A stretch of 64,000 bases of DNA from an uncultured Hyphomonas sp. (GTDB taxonomy: Bacteria; Pseudomonadota; Alphaproteobacteria; Caulobacterales; Hyphomonadaceae): the NCBI RefSeq assembly GCF_963678875.1, contig NZ_OY787456.1:434001-498000 (forward strand). Reading direction: 5' to 3'. Shown piece by piece: positions 9,549 through 17,793 of this stretch. How positions within the stretch are numbered: the first letter of the stretch is position 1; each line of letters opens with the position of its first letter. The translations under genes and the position numbers were made by a program. Under the pieces are notes generated by a model. The model was not told the DNA's origin. It searched no databases and saw nothing but the letters and a program-made list of their open reading frames with translations.

Positions 9549-9693
9549 AACCGCCTCCTGCACAGTTGCCTCTTGTGGCACGCAGGGTCGGCCCCGGTCC
9601 CGGAAAAATCAATACGTAACCTTACCGAGTGACCGGAAGTGCCACCGCTGTGGCGGCTTGCGCGGGCGGCTGCACCTGCGGCATAGGCCCAGC

Positions 9694-10896
9694 ATGTCTG
9701 CGGCACAGCCTCTTTCATATGATGCGATCGTGCTCGGCGCCGGGGCGGCGGGCTTGTTCTGTGCTGCGCGGATGGGGCAGGCGGGCCAGCGTGTCGTGGT
9801 GCTGGACCATGCGGCCAAGCCCGCCGAGAAGGTGCGCATCTCCGGCGGCGGGCGATGCAATTTCACCAATCTCGAAACGGCGGCCAGCCGCTTCATCAGC
9901 CAGAACCCGCATTTCGCAAAATCGGCGCTCGCCCGCTACACGCCGTGGGACTTTACGAGCCTCATGGCCGCCCATGGCCTGACCTGGCACGAGAAGACGC
10001 TGGGCCAGCTGTTCTGCGACCAGAAATCCGGCGCCATCATCCAGATGCTTCTGGATGAGCTGGCCGCCGGGCAGGGCGAGCTATGCCTCGATACATCGAT
10101 CACGGCGGTCACCCATGCCGATGGCCGGTTCAGTGTTGAGACCTCCGGCGGCACCTTCATCGCGCCGAAGCTGGTTGTGGCAACCGGCGGGCTTTCCATC
10201 CCGAAAATGGGCGCGACCGGCCTTGCCTATGACATTGCGCGCCAGTTCGGGCACGAGATTGTGCCGACGCGGGCCGCGCTGGTGCCCTTCGTGTTTACGG
10301 GCGCAGACCATGAGGACTTTGCCTCCATCTCCGGCGTCGCCTGCGAAGCGCGCGCGGTGGCGGGAGGGGCTGCGTTTGAGGAGGCTATGCTGTTCACACA
10401 CCGGGGCCTCTCCGGCCCGGCGATCCTGCAGGTGTCGTCCTATTGGCATCCGGGGGAGGCGGTGACGCTGACGCTGCTGCCGGGCACCGATATTGCCGGG
10501 CAGCTGAAAGAGGTGAAGCAGGCCCGGCCGATGCAGACGCTGGCCACGGCGCTGGAGGGCCTGTTTGCGAAACGCCTCGCCGAGCTCGTCCTGCGCCGTC
10601 AGGGCCTCGACCCCGCCGCGCGGCTGGCGGAGCTGTCGCATGCCACGCTGGATGGCCTCGCTTCCGCGCTGACCAATTGGCAGGTGCGCCCGGCAGGCAC
10701 CGAAGGCTACCGCACGGCGGAGGTCACCGCCGGCGGCGTCGACACCGCCGGCCTGTCCTCCCGCACGATGGAGAGCCGCTTCGTGCCGGGCCTTCACTTC
10801 ATCGGCGAATGCGTGGACGTCACCGGCTGGCTCGGCGGCTACAATTTCCAATGGGCCTGGGCGAGCGCCGCCGCGGCCGCCGAACGCCCTAGCTGA
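9694..10896 (+). CDS. HI0933/YhiN-family FAD-dependent oxidoreductase
   Basis: A 400-residue flavoprotein. The N terminus has the dinucleotide-binding GAGAAGLFCAARMGQAG (residues about 15-31), followed by KVRISGGGRCNFTN, the diagnostic signature of the HI0933/BaiN-like family, an ATGG motif (VVATGGLSIPKMG) and a C-terminal FAD-binding GLHFIGECVDVTGWLGGYNF. Members reduce diverse substrates with NAD(P)H; a specific reaction cannot be assigned. Start placed at ATG 9694, whose protein begins just before the Rossmann fold; the frame is open upstream to 9526 but the extra residues are Arg/Cys-rich and overlap the promoter region of the membrane-protein gene. It ends 8 bases inside the convergent P450 gene. 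Confidence 0.9.
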   Translation: MSAAQPLSYDAIVLGAGAAGLFCAARMGQAGQRVVVLDHAAKPAEKVRISGGGRCNFTNLETAASRFISQNPHFAKSALARYTPWDFTSLMAAHGLTWHEKTLGQLFCDQKSGAIIQMLLDELAAGQGELCLDTSITAVTHADGRFSVETSGGTFIAPKLVVATGGLSIPKMGATGLAYDIARQFGHEIVPTRAALVPFVFTGADHEDFASISGVACEARAVAGGAAFEEAMLFTHRGLSGPAILQVSSYWHPGEAVTLTLLPGTDIAGQLKEVKQARPMQTLATALEGLFAKRLAELVLRRQGLDPAARLAELSHATLDGLASALTNWQVRPAGTEGYRTAEVTAGGVDTAGLSSRTMESRFVPGLHFIGECVDVTGWLGGYNFQWAWASAAAAAERPS

Positions 10897-12199
10897 GCTT
10901 GTAGCGGATCGGCAGGCTTTTCAGGCCGGAGACGAAGTTCGCCCGCGTGTGCTGCGGCTCACCCGCCAGTTCGATGGACTCAAGGCGCGGCAGAAGCTCG
11001 TTCAGCAGGGCCCTGATTTCCATCCGGGCGAGGTGCATGCCGAGGCAGACATGGACGCCGTAACCGAACGCGACCTGTTTCTTCACGTCGCGGTCGACCC
11101 GGAATTCGAACGGATCGTCGAAGACTTCCTCGTCGCGGTTGCCTGACCAGTAGAAGAGGGCGAGGCCATCGCCCTTTTTGATCGTCTTGTCACGGAGCGT
11201 GTAGTCTTCCGTTGCTGTGCGCATGAAGTGCTTCACCGGCGTCGTCCAGCGGATCATTTCCTCGACGGCATTCGGCAGCAGGGAAAGATCATTCTTCAGC
11301 TTTGCCAGCTGGTCCGGCCGTTTGATCAGTTCCAGCATGCCGCCGGAGACGGTGGAACTGGTCGTGTCGTGGCCTGCGGTGGCGACGATGATGTAATAGC
11401 TCATCGCTTCGCGCTCGCCGATCGGCTGGCCGTCGATCTGGCCATTGGCGATGACGGTGGAAACATCGTCTCGGGGATTGGCGCGGCGGTCTTCCGTGAT
11501 GGCGCCAAAATACTGGAACAATTCCTGGGCTGTCTTCAGCAGGTCGACGCCCTCGTCGCTGGTGACCGTCTGGCCGCTGTCCGACTTGTTGTCGCTTTCT
11601 CCGGCCACGTCCGGGTCGCTGGGGCCGAAGATTTCCTGTGTCATCTTCAGCATGAATTTCTCGTCCGACCTTGGAACGCCGAGAATTTCCATGATCACGC
11701 GCAGCGGATACCAGAGGGCAACCTCCTTCACGAAATCGCACTCGCCGCCGAGGCTCGCCATGTGGTCGACATGTTCCTTGGCGATGGCGCCGATACGGGC
11801 TTCCAGCTTGCGCAGGTTCGGCGGCATGAACCAGGCTTGCGTCAGGGCACGGAGTTTCATGTGCACCGGGTCGTCGAGATCGACGAGCGTGCGGAAGAGG
11901 TGGCTGTCGCCGGTCATCGACATGATCCATTCCTCACCCGCTTTCGGGCTCAGATAGGTGCGGTCATGATTGATGAAGATCTTGTTGTTCTTCTCGACTT
12001 CCAGAATGTCGGCATGCTTGGTGATCGACCAGAAGGGGCGGAAGCCGTCGGGCTCCGTCCAGTGCAGCGGGTCGTCCTGTCTCAGCTTTGTGTAGACGTC
12101 GTGGATTTCCCAGCTGGCATAAAGGTCCGGATGGACGATCTCGTCGTCCAGCGTATCGCGCTTGAAACCCGGAAATGCGGTTTGTGCTCCGTCGGCCAT
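10889..12199 (-). CDS. Cytochrome P450
   Basis: A 436-residue soluble class I-type P450 monooxygenase. Visible are the I-helix oxygen-activation motif ATAGHDTTSST, the K-helix ExxR (EEMIRW), and the heme-binding loop FGYGVHVCLGMHLAR with the thiolate Cys at about residue 385. Electrons would come from a ferredoxin and reductase, none of which is encoded nearby. The substrate is unknown; location downstream of a DUF2236 oxygenase-like gene and a fatty-acid-hydroxylase-like gene on the same strand, with a divergent TetR gene, suggests oxidation of a hydrophobic compound. Overlaps the convergent flavoprotein gene by 8 bases. Confidence 0.95.
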   Translation of the reverse strand: MADGAQTAFPGFKRDTLDDEIVHPDLYASWEIHDVYTKLRQDDPLHWTEPDGFRPFWSITKHADILEVEKNNKIFINHDRTYLSPKAGEEWIMSMTGDSHLFRTLVDLDDPVHMKLRALTQAWFMPPNLRKLEARIGAIAKEHVDHMASLGGECDFVKEVALWYPLRVIMEILGVPRSDEKFMLKMTQEIFGPSDPDVAGESDNKSDSGQTVTSDEGVDLLKTAQELFQYFGAITEDRRANPRDDVSTVIANGQIDGQPIGEREAMSYYIIVATAGHDTTSSTVSGGMLELIKRPDQLAKLKNDLSLLPNAVEEMIRWTTPVKHFMRTATEDYTLRDKTIKKGDGLALFYWSGNRDEEVFDDPFEFRVDRDVKKQVAFGYGVHVCLGMHLARMEIRALLNELLPRLESIELAGEPQHTRANFVSGLKSLPIRYKLS

Positions 12200-12300
12200 G
12201 AATTCCTCCCTTTTCTTTTCGGGAAGCAGACGACGTCCCGCGGCCCGGCGTCAAGCCGTACCGCGGGGAAAGTGCCGGATTGTTGCGGACAAATCCGCGA

Positions 12301-13221
12301 TCAGGCGCCGGCCAGCGCTTCGCCGGTGCGGGTGCCCTGCAGGATGCGAGCCTGTTCAGCGTCGCTTTTCCAGAGGAAATCACGCGGCAGGCCGAGGCGT
12401 TCACAGGCCTGCGCCGGCGGGCCCTCAAGGTCTGCGAAGGTTTCATACCGCCAGGCCAGCAATTTGATCAGCAGGCGTTCGTGCAGCTTCAGATCATATT
12501 CCGGACCGAGTTCCAGCACGTCCCGTACCTTCTGCGGCAGGATCTCGATGGAGGCATGGGCCAGCGCCTTGCGCATCCAGCCCGGGATATCGGACGCTGA
12601 CTTGCCGGAACGGACAACATCGAGGAAGTCGGTATTGATCGGGTGCGGTTCGAAATCGCCTTCGAGCTTTTCCATCATCCTGTAGAAATCATCGACCGAA
12701 GAGATCGTGTTCTGCACGCCATAGAGCTTCGGAACCTCGCCCTTGCCTTCGGTGAAGTAGCGGTGCTCTTCCTCCGGCGTCATCTTCTTCACGAACTTGT
12801 TGTAGGCCATGAACCAGCCATAGGAGGCTGTGGCGCTGACCCAATCGAGCAGTTCCGGGTCGAGGGCCTTGTACTCGCGTCCATCGGGCGTCGTGCCCGA
12901 GACCTTGGAGTGCATGTTGGTGATGCCCATGATCACGCGGCGCGCGGCGCTTTGCGGACCATAGGTGCCGACAGCAGAGGCGATGCCGGTGCGCCGGGCA
13001 CGGCCGATCGGGTCTGTGGGGAAGACCGAATGGTCCCAGACGCCGGTACGGATGCGCGAGTCGGCAAATTCCAGCAGCACGGCGCAGACGCCGCCAATGG
13101 CGCCGACAACCGGGTTCTTGAACACTTTCCAGGCCATCGAGTCCGGCGCGTTATAGGCAGGCTCGCCGGCCGGGACGGTGTAGTCGATCTTCCAGCCAAG
13201 ATAGGATTTCATGTCACTCAT
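12301..13221 (-). CDS. Oxygenase MpaB / DUF2236 family protein
   Basis: A 306-residue protein with family features of DUF2236 (MpaB, latex-clearing protein relatives): SMAWKVFKNPVVGAIGGVCA near the N terminus, RTGVWDHSVFPTDPIGRARR, ITNMHSKVSGTTPDGREYKA with the conserved His, and LDPELLDWVSATASYG. The family binds a histidine-ligated heme b and can cleave lipid or isoprenoid double bonds (family knowledge). It lies between the P450 gene (101 bases downstream) and the hydroxylase gene (111 bases upstream), all minus strand. The role in the cell is unknown. Confidence 0.85.
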   Translation of the reverse strand: MSDMKSYLGWKIDYTVPAGEPAYNAPDSMAWKVFKNPVVGAIGGVCAVLLEFADSRIRTGVWDHSVFPTDPIGRARRTGIASAVGTYGPQSAARRVIMGITNMHSKVSGTTPDGREYKALDPELLDWVSATASYGWFMAYNKFVKKMTPEEEHRYFTEGKGEVPKLYGVQNTISSVDDFYRMMEKLEGDFEPHPINTDFLDVVRSGKSASDIPGWMRKALAHASIEILPQKVRDVLELGPEYDLKLHERLLIKLLAWRYETFADLEGPPAQACERLGLPRDFLWKSDAEQARILQGTRTGEALAGA

Positions 13222-13332
13222 GGGAGTGCCCTCCGGATGCGGGTCTGAGGCCGAATTCTATTGTCTGTTCACGTGGCAAAATTAATTCAGGCACATTAGT
13301 CCGGCAACTGTCACATCTGATAGGATAGCAAC

Positions 13333-14196
13333 TTAAAGGGGTGTCGCGTCGGGGCTGGCCGGTGCGGGTGAGGGGGTCTGCTTTTTCGGCGGCTTGCCGA
13401 ACAGGTTCAGCGGATAGAAGGCCTCCTCGACCCAATGGGCCTGCTCGCCGGGCACGCCGTAGCGCGACGGCTGGTCAGCCGGGATGAAGAGCGTGCCGAA
13501 CATCCAGTCGAACACGGAAAGGCAGAGGCCGTAATTGCAATACATCTTGCCGTTCTTGCCATAGCCGTGATGCGCGTGGTGCATCGTCGGCATGATGAAG
13601 ACATGCGACAGGGCACGGTAGGCGGGGTTTGCCAGCAGGCGGGCGTCTGCGCGCCAGTGCATGTGGGTAAATGTGTTCCACAGGTAGAAGACGACCATAT
13701 AGATGGCGACCCCCGGTTCCATGCCGGCATAGATGAACAGGGCGATCATCCAGATGTGCGGCGTGAACACGGCCCAGAAGATGTTCTGGCGCTGTACGAT
13801 GGAGGAGTTCATCGTCGTCGCGGAATGGTGTGTGCGGTGGATCTTCCAGAGCCAGGCCAGCTTGTGGCCCTTCTTCTGGCCGACATGTCCCCAGCGGTGG
13901 ATCCAGTAAAAGGCGAACTCCGTGGCCAAAAAGACGATCAGCGCCGCCTGCCAGATCGGGATGCCGGCGCCGAAGCCTGCGCCCGCAGGGACCAGCCATG
14001 CGGCCAGGTACCCGACGGCCAGTGCCATAAGGGGGCGCGTGGTCACCGAATTCGTCAGGAAGGTCAGCACCGTCAGGCCGAAGTCGCGCCTGGTATAGGT
14101 GCGCAGCTGGCCGGTCACGGCCTCGATGATGAAAATGATCAGCGTCGCCAGGTAGACCCAAAGCGCGTCGGCGAGCGTGAAACTATGGTCAAGCAT
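13333..14196 (-). CDS. Fatty acid hydroxylase / sterol desaturase family protein
   Basis: A 287-residue integral membrane di-iron enzyme. Membrane helices lie at about 10-30, 55-75 and 85-105. The His clusters are HRWGH near residue 105, HRTHHS near 123 and HHAHHGYG near 210, together giving the eight-His di-iron site. The C terminus is Pro/Ala-rich and probably disordered. The family hydroxylates or desaturates lipid chains, sterols or carotenoids. It is the first gene of the minus-strand group that includes DUF2236 and P450 genes, divergent from a TetR regulator 293 bases away. Confidence 0.9.
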   Translation of the reverse strand: MLDHSFTLADALWVYLATLIIFIIEAVTGQLRTYTRRDFGLTVLTFLTNSVTTRPLMALAVGYLAAWLVPAGAGFGAGIPIWQAALIVFLATEFAFYWIHRWGHVGQKKGHKLAWLWKIHRTHHSATTMNSSIVQRQNIFWAVFTPHIWMIALFIYAGMEPGVAIYMVVFYLWNTFTHMHWRADARLLANPAYRALSHVFIMPTMHHAHHGYGKNGKMYCNYGLCLSVFDWMFGTLFIPADQPSRYGVPGEQAHWVEEAFYPLNLFGKPPKKQTPSPAPASPDATPL

Positions 14197-14408
14197 GAGG
14201 CATGGTCCCTATTGTATCTGTACGGTTTATTATGGAATTGCGATGGCGAAGGCCGGGGCGTGCCGGTCCATCAGGTTGCCGCCACCGGTGATCGCCATGG
14301 TGAAATCGGTCCGGGTCGCGGCCAGCTTCAACGTCACGCGCTTTCAAGTCTTCCTCCGCTAAACTGCCCGCGGAACCACTCTTCATGTGTCCCGTCAGGC
14401 TTCCTGTT

Positions 14409-14437
14409 TTGTCGAATTAATGCATATGCATTAAATA
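14409..14437 (+). promoter_or_regulatory. tetR promoter with 18-base palindromic operator
   Basis: A perfect palindrome, TTAATGCATATGCATTAA at 14417-14434, fills the space between a -35-like TTGTCG (14409-14414) and a -10-like TAAATA (14432-14437) with 17-base spacing. It lies 56-73 bases upstream of the TetR-family gene and would block that promoter when bound. TetR-family dimers bind such palindromes. I looked for the same half-site ahead of the hydroxylase, DUF2236 and P450 genes and did not see it. Confidence 0.7.
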
Positions 14438-14489
14438 TGCAACTGTCATACGCATCAGGATCGCGGCATAGAGGGACATCCACCCGAAG

Positions 14490-15188
14490 ATGGCAGACAG
14501 GAGATGCGCGGACTTGGCCCGGCAGAGCGACACAAGGAATGGCAGGACGGCGATTATCGAGGCGGCAGAAGCCCTGTTCGCCGAATACGGCCTGCACGGT
14601 GCCTCTTTCCGTCAGATCAGCGAGGCGGCGAACCAGAAGAATGCCTCCGCCATCCAGTACCATTTCGGATCGCGCGACCAGCTGGTGGAGGCGGTGTTCG
14701 AAAACCGGATGCGCTACATCAATCCGAAGCGCCTGAAGCTGCTGGATGAGGTCCGGCCGACCGGCGGCAGTGAGGAAGTCCGTGCGCTGGTCAGCGTCTG
14801 GGTCTGGCCGCTCGCCGAGGAGCTGCAGCCAAGGGAAGAGGGCAACCACTATGTGCAATTCCTGGCGCGGGCTGCGCGGGAAAAGCAGATGGCCATCCAG
14901 CTTGCCCCGATTGACCTGATGACCGGCTGGTTCGGGACCACCGAGCGCATCACCCGGCTGATGCCGGACTTGCCTGAAATGGTCTCCCTGACGCGTGTGC
15001 TGGCCGCTGGCGACCAGTGCCTGAACTGCCTCGCCACATTCGAGGCCGAGGGGGCAGGGGCTTCACCCGAATTCGAACTTCAGGTCGAAACCCTGATCGA
15101 CATGATCACCGCCGGCCTGATGGCGCCGATGTCCGAAGCCAGCGAGCGGGCGATGAAAAAACAGGGCGGGCGGCACAAACAATCCTGA
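14490..15188 (+). CDS. TetR-family transcriptional regulator
   Basis: A 232-residue repressor-type protein. The N-terminal helix-turn-helix is clear: IIEAAEALFAEYGLHGASFR then QISEAANQKNASAIQYHFGS and RDQLVEAVFE. The remaining 170 residues form the ligand and dimer domain, with no recognisable ligand type. It is divergent from the hydroxylase/DUF2236/P450 genes and has an 18-base palindrome across its own promoter, so autoregulation is likely and control of the divergent genes is plausible. Confidence 0.92.
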   Translation: MADRRCADLARQSDTRNGRTAIIEAAEALFAEYGLHGASFRQISEAANQKNASAIQYHFGSRDQLVEAVFENRMRYINPKRLKLLDEVRPTGGSEEVRALVSVWVWPLAEELQPREEGNHYVQFLARAAREKQMAIQLAPIDLMTGWFGTTERITRLMPDLPEMVSLTRVLAAGDQCLNCLATFEAEGAGASPEFELQVETLIDMITAGLMAPMSEASERAMKKQGGRHKQS

Positions 15189-15275
15189 TTGCAGGGGCTG
15201 CCTCAATCCGGACACCAGTCCTGCGGCCTGTTGCTGCTTGACGTTGGAGCGGAGGCGGATCACATCGCATCCACG

Positions 15276-16028
15276 ATGAAAGAGCCCCTCACAGCCACCC
15301 CTCCTGTGGACACGCCCGCGCGCCGCGCCATGGTGCTCGGCGGCGCCTTGCTGGCGGTGGTGCTGCTGGTTTTCGGTCTCGGGAAGCTGGGTATCCTGCC
15401 GAGCGGGGAGGCGATGACCGCCTGGATGGACGGCATGGCCGACAGCCCGTGGGGCCTGCCGGCGCTGATTTTGGTCTTCTGTATCGCAGCCTTTATCGGC
15501 GTGCCGCAGTTTGCGCTGATTGCGGCTGCGGTCGCCGTCTTCGGCCCCTGGGCCGGCGGGGTGTATTCCTGGATCGCGACCATGGCGTCGGGCGCACTGA
15601 CCTTTTATGTCGGCCGCCTGACGGGGGAGCAGGCTTTCCGGCGCTATGCGGGCAAGACGGCCAACCGGCTGGCAGGCTTTATCGGGCGCAACGCCTTCGT
15701 TGCCAGCGCCGTCGTGCGCAACGTGCCGACCGGGCCGCTGCTGCTGGTCAACATGGCGTTCGGCGTCAGCCATGCGCGGTTCCTGCCTTTCTGGGCCGGC
15801 CTGGGCGTCGGCACGATCCCGAAGATCATTCTGGTTGCCTTTGCCGGGCGTAGCCTTCTGGCCGCGCTGCAGGGCAATCCGGTGACGGCGATCCTCGCCG
15901 CGCTGGCCGCGGTTGCCGTTTATGCGGGCATCGCCTTCTGGGTGCGCCAGCGTGTGCGAAAATCGGGGCAATCTGTTGCCCTGATCGGCACAGGCGCGGT
16001 TGACAATTCGGGCGATCTGCCGGAATAA
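15276..16028 (+). CDS. TVP38/TMEM64 (DedA-like VTT domain) family membrane protein
   Basis: A 250-residue inner-membrane protein with about six hydrophobic segments. It carries the VTT (SNARE-associated Golgi) domain: FIGVPQFALIAAAVAVFGPW, then FYVGRLTGEQAFRRY and RNVPTGPLLLVNMAFGVSHA. Family members are implicated in lipid scrambling or undecaprenyl-phosphate and small-ion homeostasis; the role here is unknown. Start chosen at ATG 15276 (MKEPLTAT); the frame is open to 15189 but the added residues are not family-like. The last bases of the gene hold the predicted promoter for the leuA leader. Confidence 0.85.
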   Translation: MKEPLTATPPVDTPARRAMVLGGALLAVVLLVFGLGKLGILPSGEAMTAWMDGMADSPWGLPALILVFCIAAFIGVPQFALIAAAVAVFGPWAGGVYSWIATMASGALTFYVGRLTGEQAFRRYAGKTANRLAGFIGRNAFVASAVVRNVPTGPLLLVNMAFGVSHARFLPFWAGLGVGTIPKIILVAFAGRSLLAALQGNPVTAILAALAAVAVYAGIAFWVRQRVRKSGQSVALIGTGAVDNSGDLPE

Positions 16029-16029
16029 C
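16000..16029 (+). promoter_or_regulatory. Predicted sigma-70 promoter for the leuL-leuA transcript
   Basis: A consensus -35 TTGACA at 16000-16005 is followed after 18 bases by AATAAC at 16024-16029 (4 of 6 matches to TATAAT). The expected start, seven bases further, falls at 16036, the A of the leader-peptide ATG, so the transcript would be leaderless. The promoter overlaps the 3' end of the upstream gene. Confidence 0.6.
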
Positions 16030-16035
16030 CGCATC

Positions 16036-16104
16036 ATGCGCAAGAATATGCCCCTACTCCTGCTTCTTACCGGCCCCTGGCCGGTGCCGACTGCTCCGCA
16101 CTAA
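16036..16104 (+). CDS. leuL: leu leader peptide with five tandem Leu codons (attenuator)
   Basis: A 22-codon reading frame, MRKNMPLLLLLTGPWPVPTAPH, contains five consecutive leucine codons (CTA CTC CTG CTT CTT, 16054-16068). It stands 74 bases upstream of leuA and right behind a consensus -35. Runs of the pathway's own amino acid in a short leader are the hallmark of ribosome-mediated attenuation: shortage of charged Leu-tRNA stalls the ribosome on the run and changes folding of the RNA ahead. A leaderless arrangement is known for the Sinorhizobium trp leader. There is only a weak GGAA before the ATG, consistent with a leaderless start. Confidence 0.8.
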   Translation: MRKNMPLLLLLTGPWPVPTAPH

Positions 16105-16115
16105 GTCCGGGGCAG
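16069..16115 (+). promoter_or_regulatory. Attenuator hairpins downstream of the Leu codons
   Basis: A perfect 7-base stem, ACCGGCC/GGCCGGT with a 3-base loop (16069-16085), begins at the base after the last Leu codon, so a stalled ribosome would cover it. A second stem, CTGCTCCG/CGGGGCAG (16091-16098 with 16108-16115, one G-U pair), spans the leader stop codon. I find no U-tract terminator before leuA, so regulation might act through alternative pairing near the leuA start or through Rho. Confidence 0.5.
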
Positions 16116-16178
16116 GCGCACGGTCAGGGGATTCTAGCCGAACCTTTTCCGATATTCCCCAGATCCAGGCAGCCTGCC

Positions 16179-17714
16179 ATGACCAAGCCAGACCATATCC
16201 GCATCTTCGACACCACATTGCGTGACGGCGAACAATCGCCCGGCGCATCCATGACCCATGGCGAGAAACTCGAACTCGCCGCCCTGATGGAAGACATGGG
16301 CGTCGACGTGATCGAAGCCGGCTTCCCCGCCGCCTCGGAAGGCGACTTCGCTTCCGTCAGCGAGATTGCCCGCCGCTCGAAGAACGCCATTATCTGCGGC
16401 CTGTCCCGCTCGACCGAGAAGGACATCGAGCGCTGCGGCGAAGCCGTGCGCAACGCCGCCCGCCCGCGCATCCACACTTTCATCTCCACCAGCCCCGTGC
16501 ACATGAAGCACAAGCTGCAGATGGGCCCGAATGCCGTGCTCGAAGCGGTCGGCCGGTCTGTCAGCCAGGCGCGCAACCTGGTCGACGATGTCGAGTGGAG
16601 CGCAGAGGACGCCACCCGCACAGAATTCGACTTCCTGTGCAAATGTATCGACGTTGCCATCCAGAGCGGCGCGACCACGATCAATATTCCGGACACGGTC
16701 GGCTATTCCCACCCGGACGAATATGGCCGCCTGTTCAAGCGCCTGATCGAGAATGTTGCCAATTCGGACAAGGTGATCTGGTCGGCGCACTGCCATAACG
16801 ACCTCGGCCTCGCGGTTGCCAACTCCATCAGCGCCGTCGCCAATGGCGCCCGCCAGGTGGAGTGTGCGATCAATGGCCTCGGCGAGCGCGCCGGTAACGC
16901 TGCATTGGAAGAAGTCGTGATGGCGCTGCGCGTCCGTCACGACACACTGCCCTACACGACCGGTGTGAAGAGCGAATACCTCTCACGCGCCTCGGCTATG
17001 CTGAGCCGCATCACGGGCTTCCCGGTACAGTACAACAAGGCCATCGTCGGCAAGAACGCGTTCGCCCATGAAAGCGGCATCCACCAGGATGGCATGCTGA
17101 AGAACTCGGAAACCTACGAGATCATGAAGCCGGAAGATGTCGGTGTCGCCAAGACCTCTCTGGTCATGGGCAAGCTGTCCGGCCGCCACGCCTTCCGCGA
17201 CAAGCTGGAATCACTGGGCTACGTGCTGGAGCAGGACGCGCTGAACGACGCCTTCAAGCGCTTCAAGGCGCTGGCCGACAAGAAGAAGCACGTTTTCGAC
17301 GATGACATCGTGGCGCTGGTGGATGATCAGCTGGCGGAAGAAGGCGAGCGCGCGATGTTCAAGCGCCTGCGCGTCGTGGCTGGCACCGAAGGCCCGCAGA
17401 CGGCCGAGATCGACCTGGTCATGGATGGCGAAGACAAGTTCGCCATCGCCCGCGGCAACGGCCCGGTGGATGCGGTCTTCAACGCGATCCGGTCGCTGAT
17501 CCCGCATGCCGGCAAGCTGGACCTCTACCAGGTCCATGCCGTGACCGGTGGAACGGATGCGCAGGCCACCGTGTCTGTGCGCCTGAACGATGCCGACGGC
17601 TTCATGGCCACGGGCCGGGCGTCCGATCCGGACACGCTGGTGGCGAGCGCCAAGGCCTACCTCCACGCGGTCAACAAGCTGGAAAACCGCAAGGCCAAGC
17701 GCCAGGCGGCCTGA
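16179..17714 (+). CDS. leuA: 2-isopropylmalate synthase
   Basis: Condenses acetyl-CoA with 2-ketoisovalerate, the first committed step of leucine synthesis. The 511-residue protein begins with the DRE-TIM barrel signature IFDTTLRDGEQSPGASM, has HCHNDLGLAVANS near residue 205 and INGLGERAGNAALEEV, the family's second signature, and carries the C-terminal allosteric (leucine-binding) domain, seen as KLDLYQVHAVTGGTDAQATV. It is thus the feedback-inhibited type I form. It is preceded by a leader peptide with five Leu codons, giving transcriptional attenuation. No other leu gene is adjacent. Confidence 0.97.
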   Translation: MTKPDHIRIFDTTLRDGEQSPGASMTHGEKLELAALMEDMGVDVIEAGFPAASEGDFASVSEIARRSKNAIICGLSRSTEKDIERCGEAVRNAARPRIHTFISTSPVHMKHKLQMGPNAVLEAVGRSVSQARNLVDDVEWSAEDATRTEFDFLCKCIDVAIQSGATTINIPDTVGYSHPDEYGRLFKRLIENVANSDKVIWSAHCHNDLGLAVANSISAVANGARQVECAINGLGERAGNAALEEVVMALRVRHDTLPYTTGVKSEYLSRASAMLSRITGFPVQYNKAIVGKNAFAHESGIHQDGMLKNSETYEIMKPEDVGVAKTSLVMGKLSGRHAFRDKLESLGYVLEQDALNDAFKRFKALADKKKHVFDDDIVALVDDQLAEEGERAMFKRLRVVAGTEGPQTAEIDLVMDGEDKFAIARGNGPVDAVFNAIRSLIPHAGKLDLYQVHAVTGGTDAQATVSVRLNDADGFMATGRASDPDTLVASAKAYLHAVNKLENRKAKRQAA

Positions 17715-17728
17715 TATTCCCTTGAAAA

Positions 17729-17773
17729 CAGCCTCTTACTCCCGTGCGTCGCGCGCGGGAGTAAGGTCGGCTG
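17729..17773. terminator. Strong hairpin downstream of leuA (possible terminator)
   Basis: CTTACTCCCGTGCG and CGCGCGGGAGTAAG pair over 14 bases (one G-U) around a 3-base loop at 17735-17765; outer CAGCC/GGCTG arms extend it to 17729-17773. There is no U-tract on the plus strand; AAAA lies on the 5' side, so the minus strand would have four Us. It may end leuA transcription imperfectly or protect its 3' end. Confidence 0.5.
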
Positions 17774-17793
17774 TGTGCTGACGAGACCGTTTC

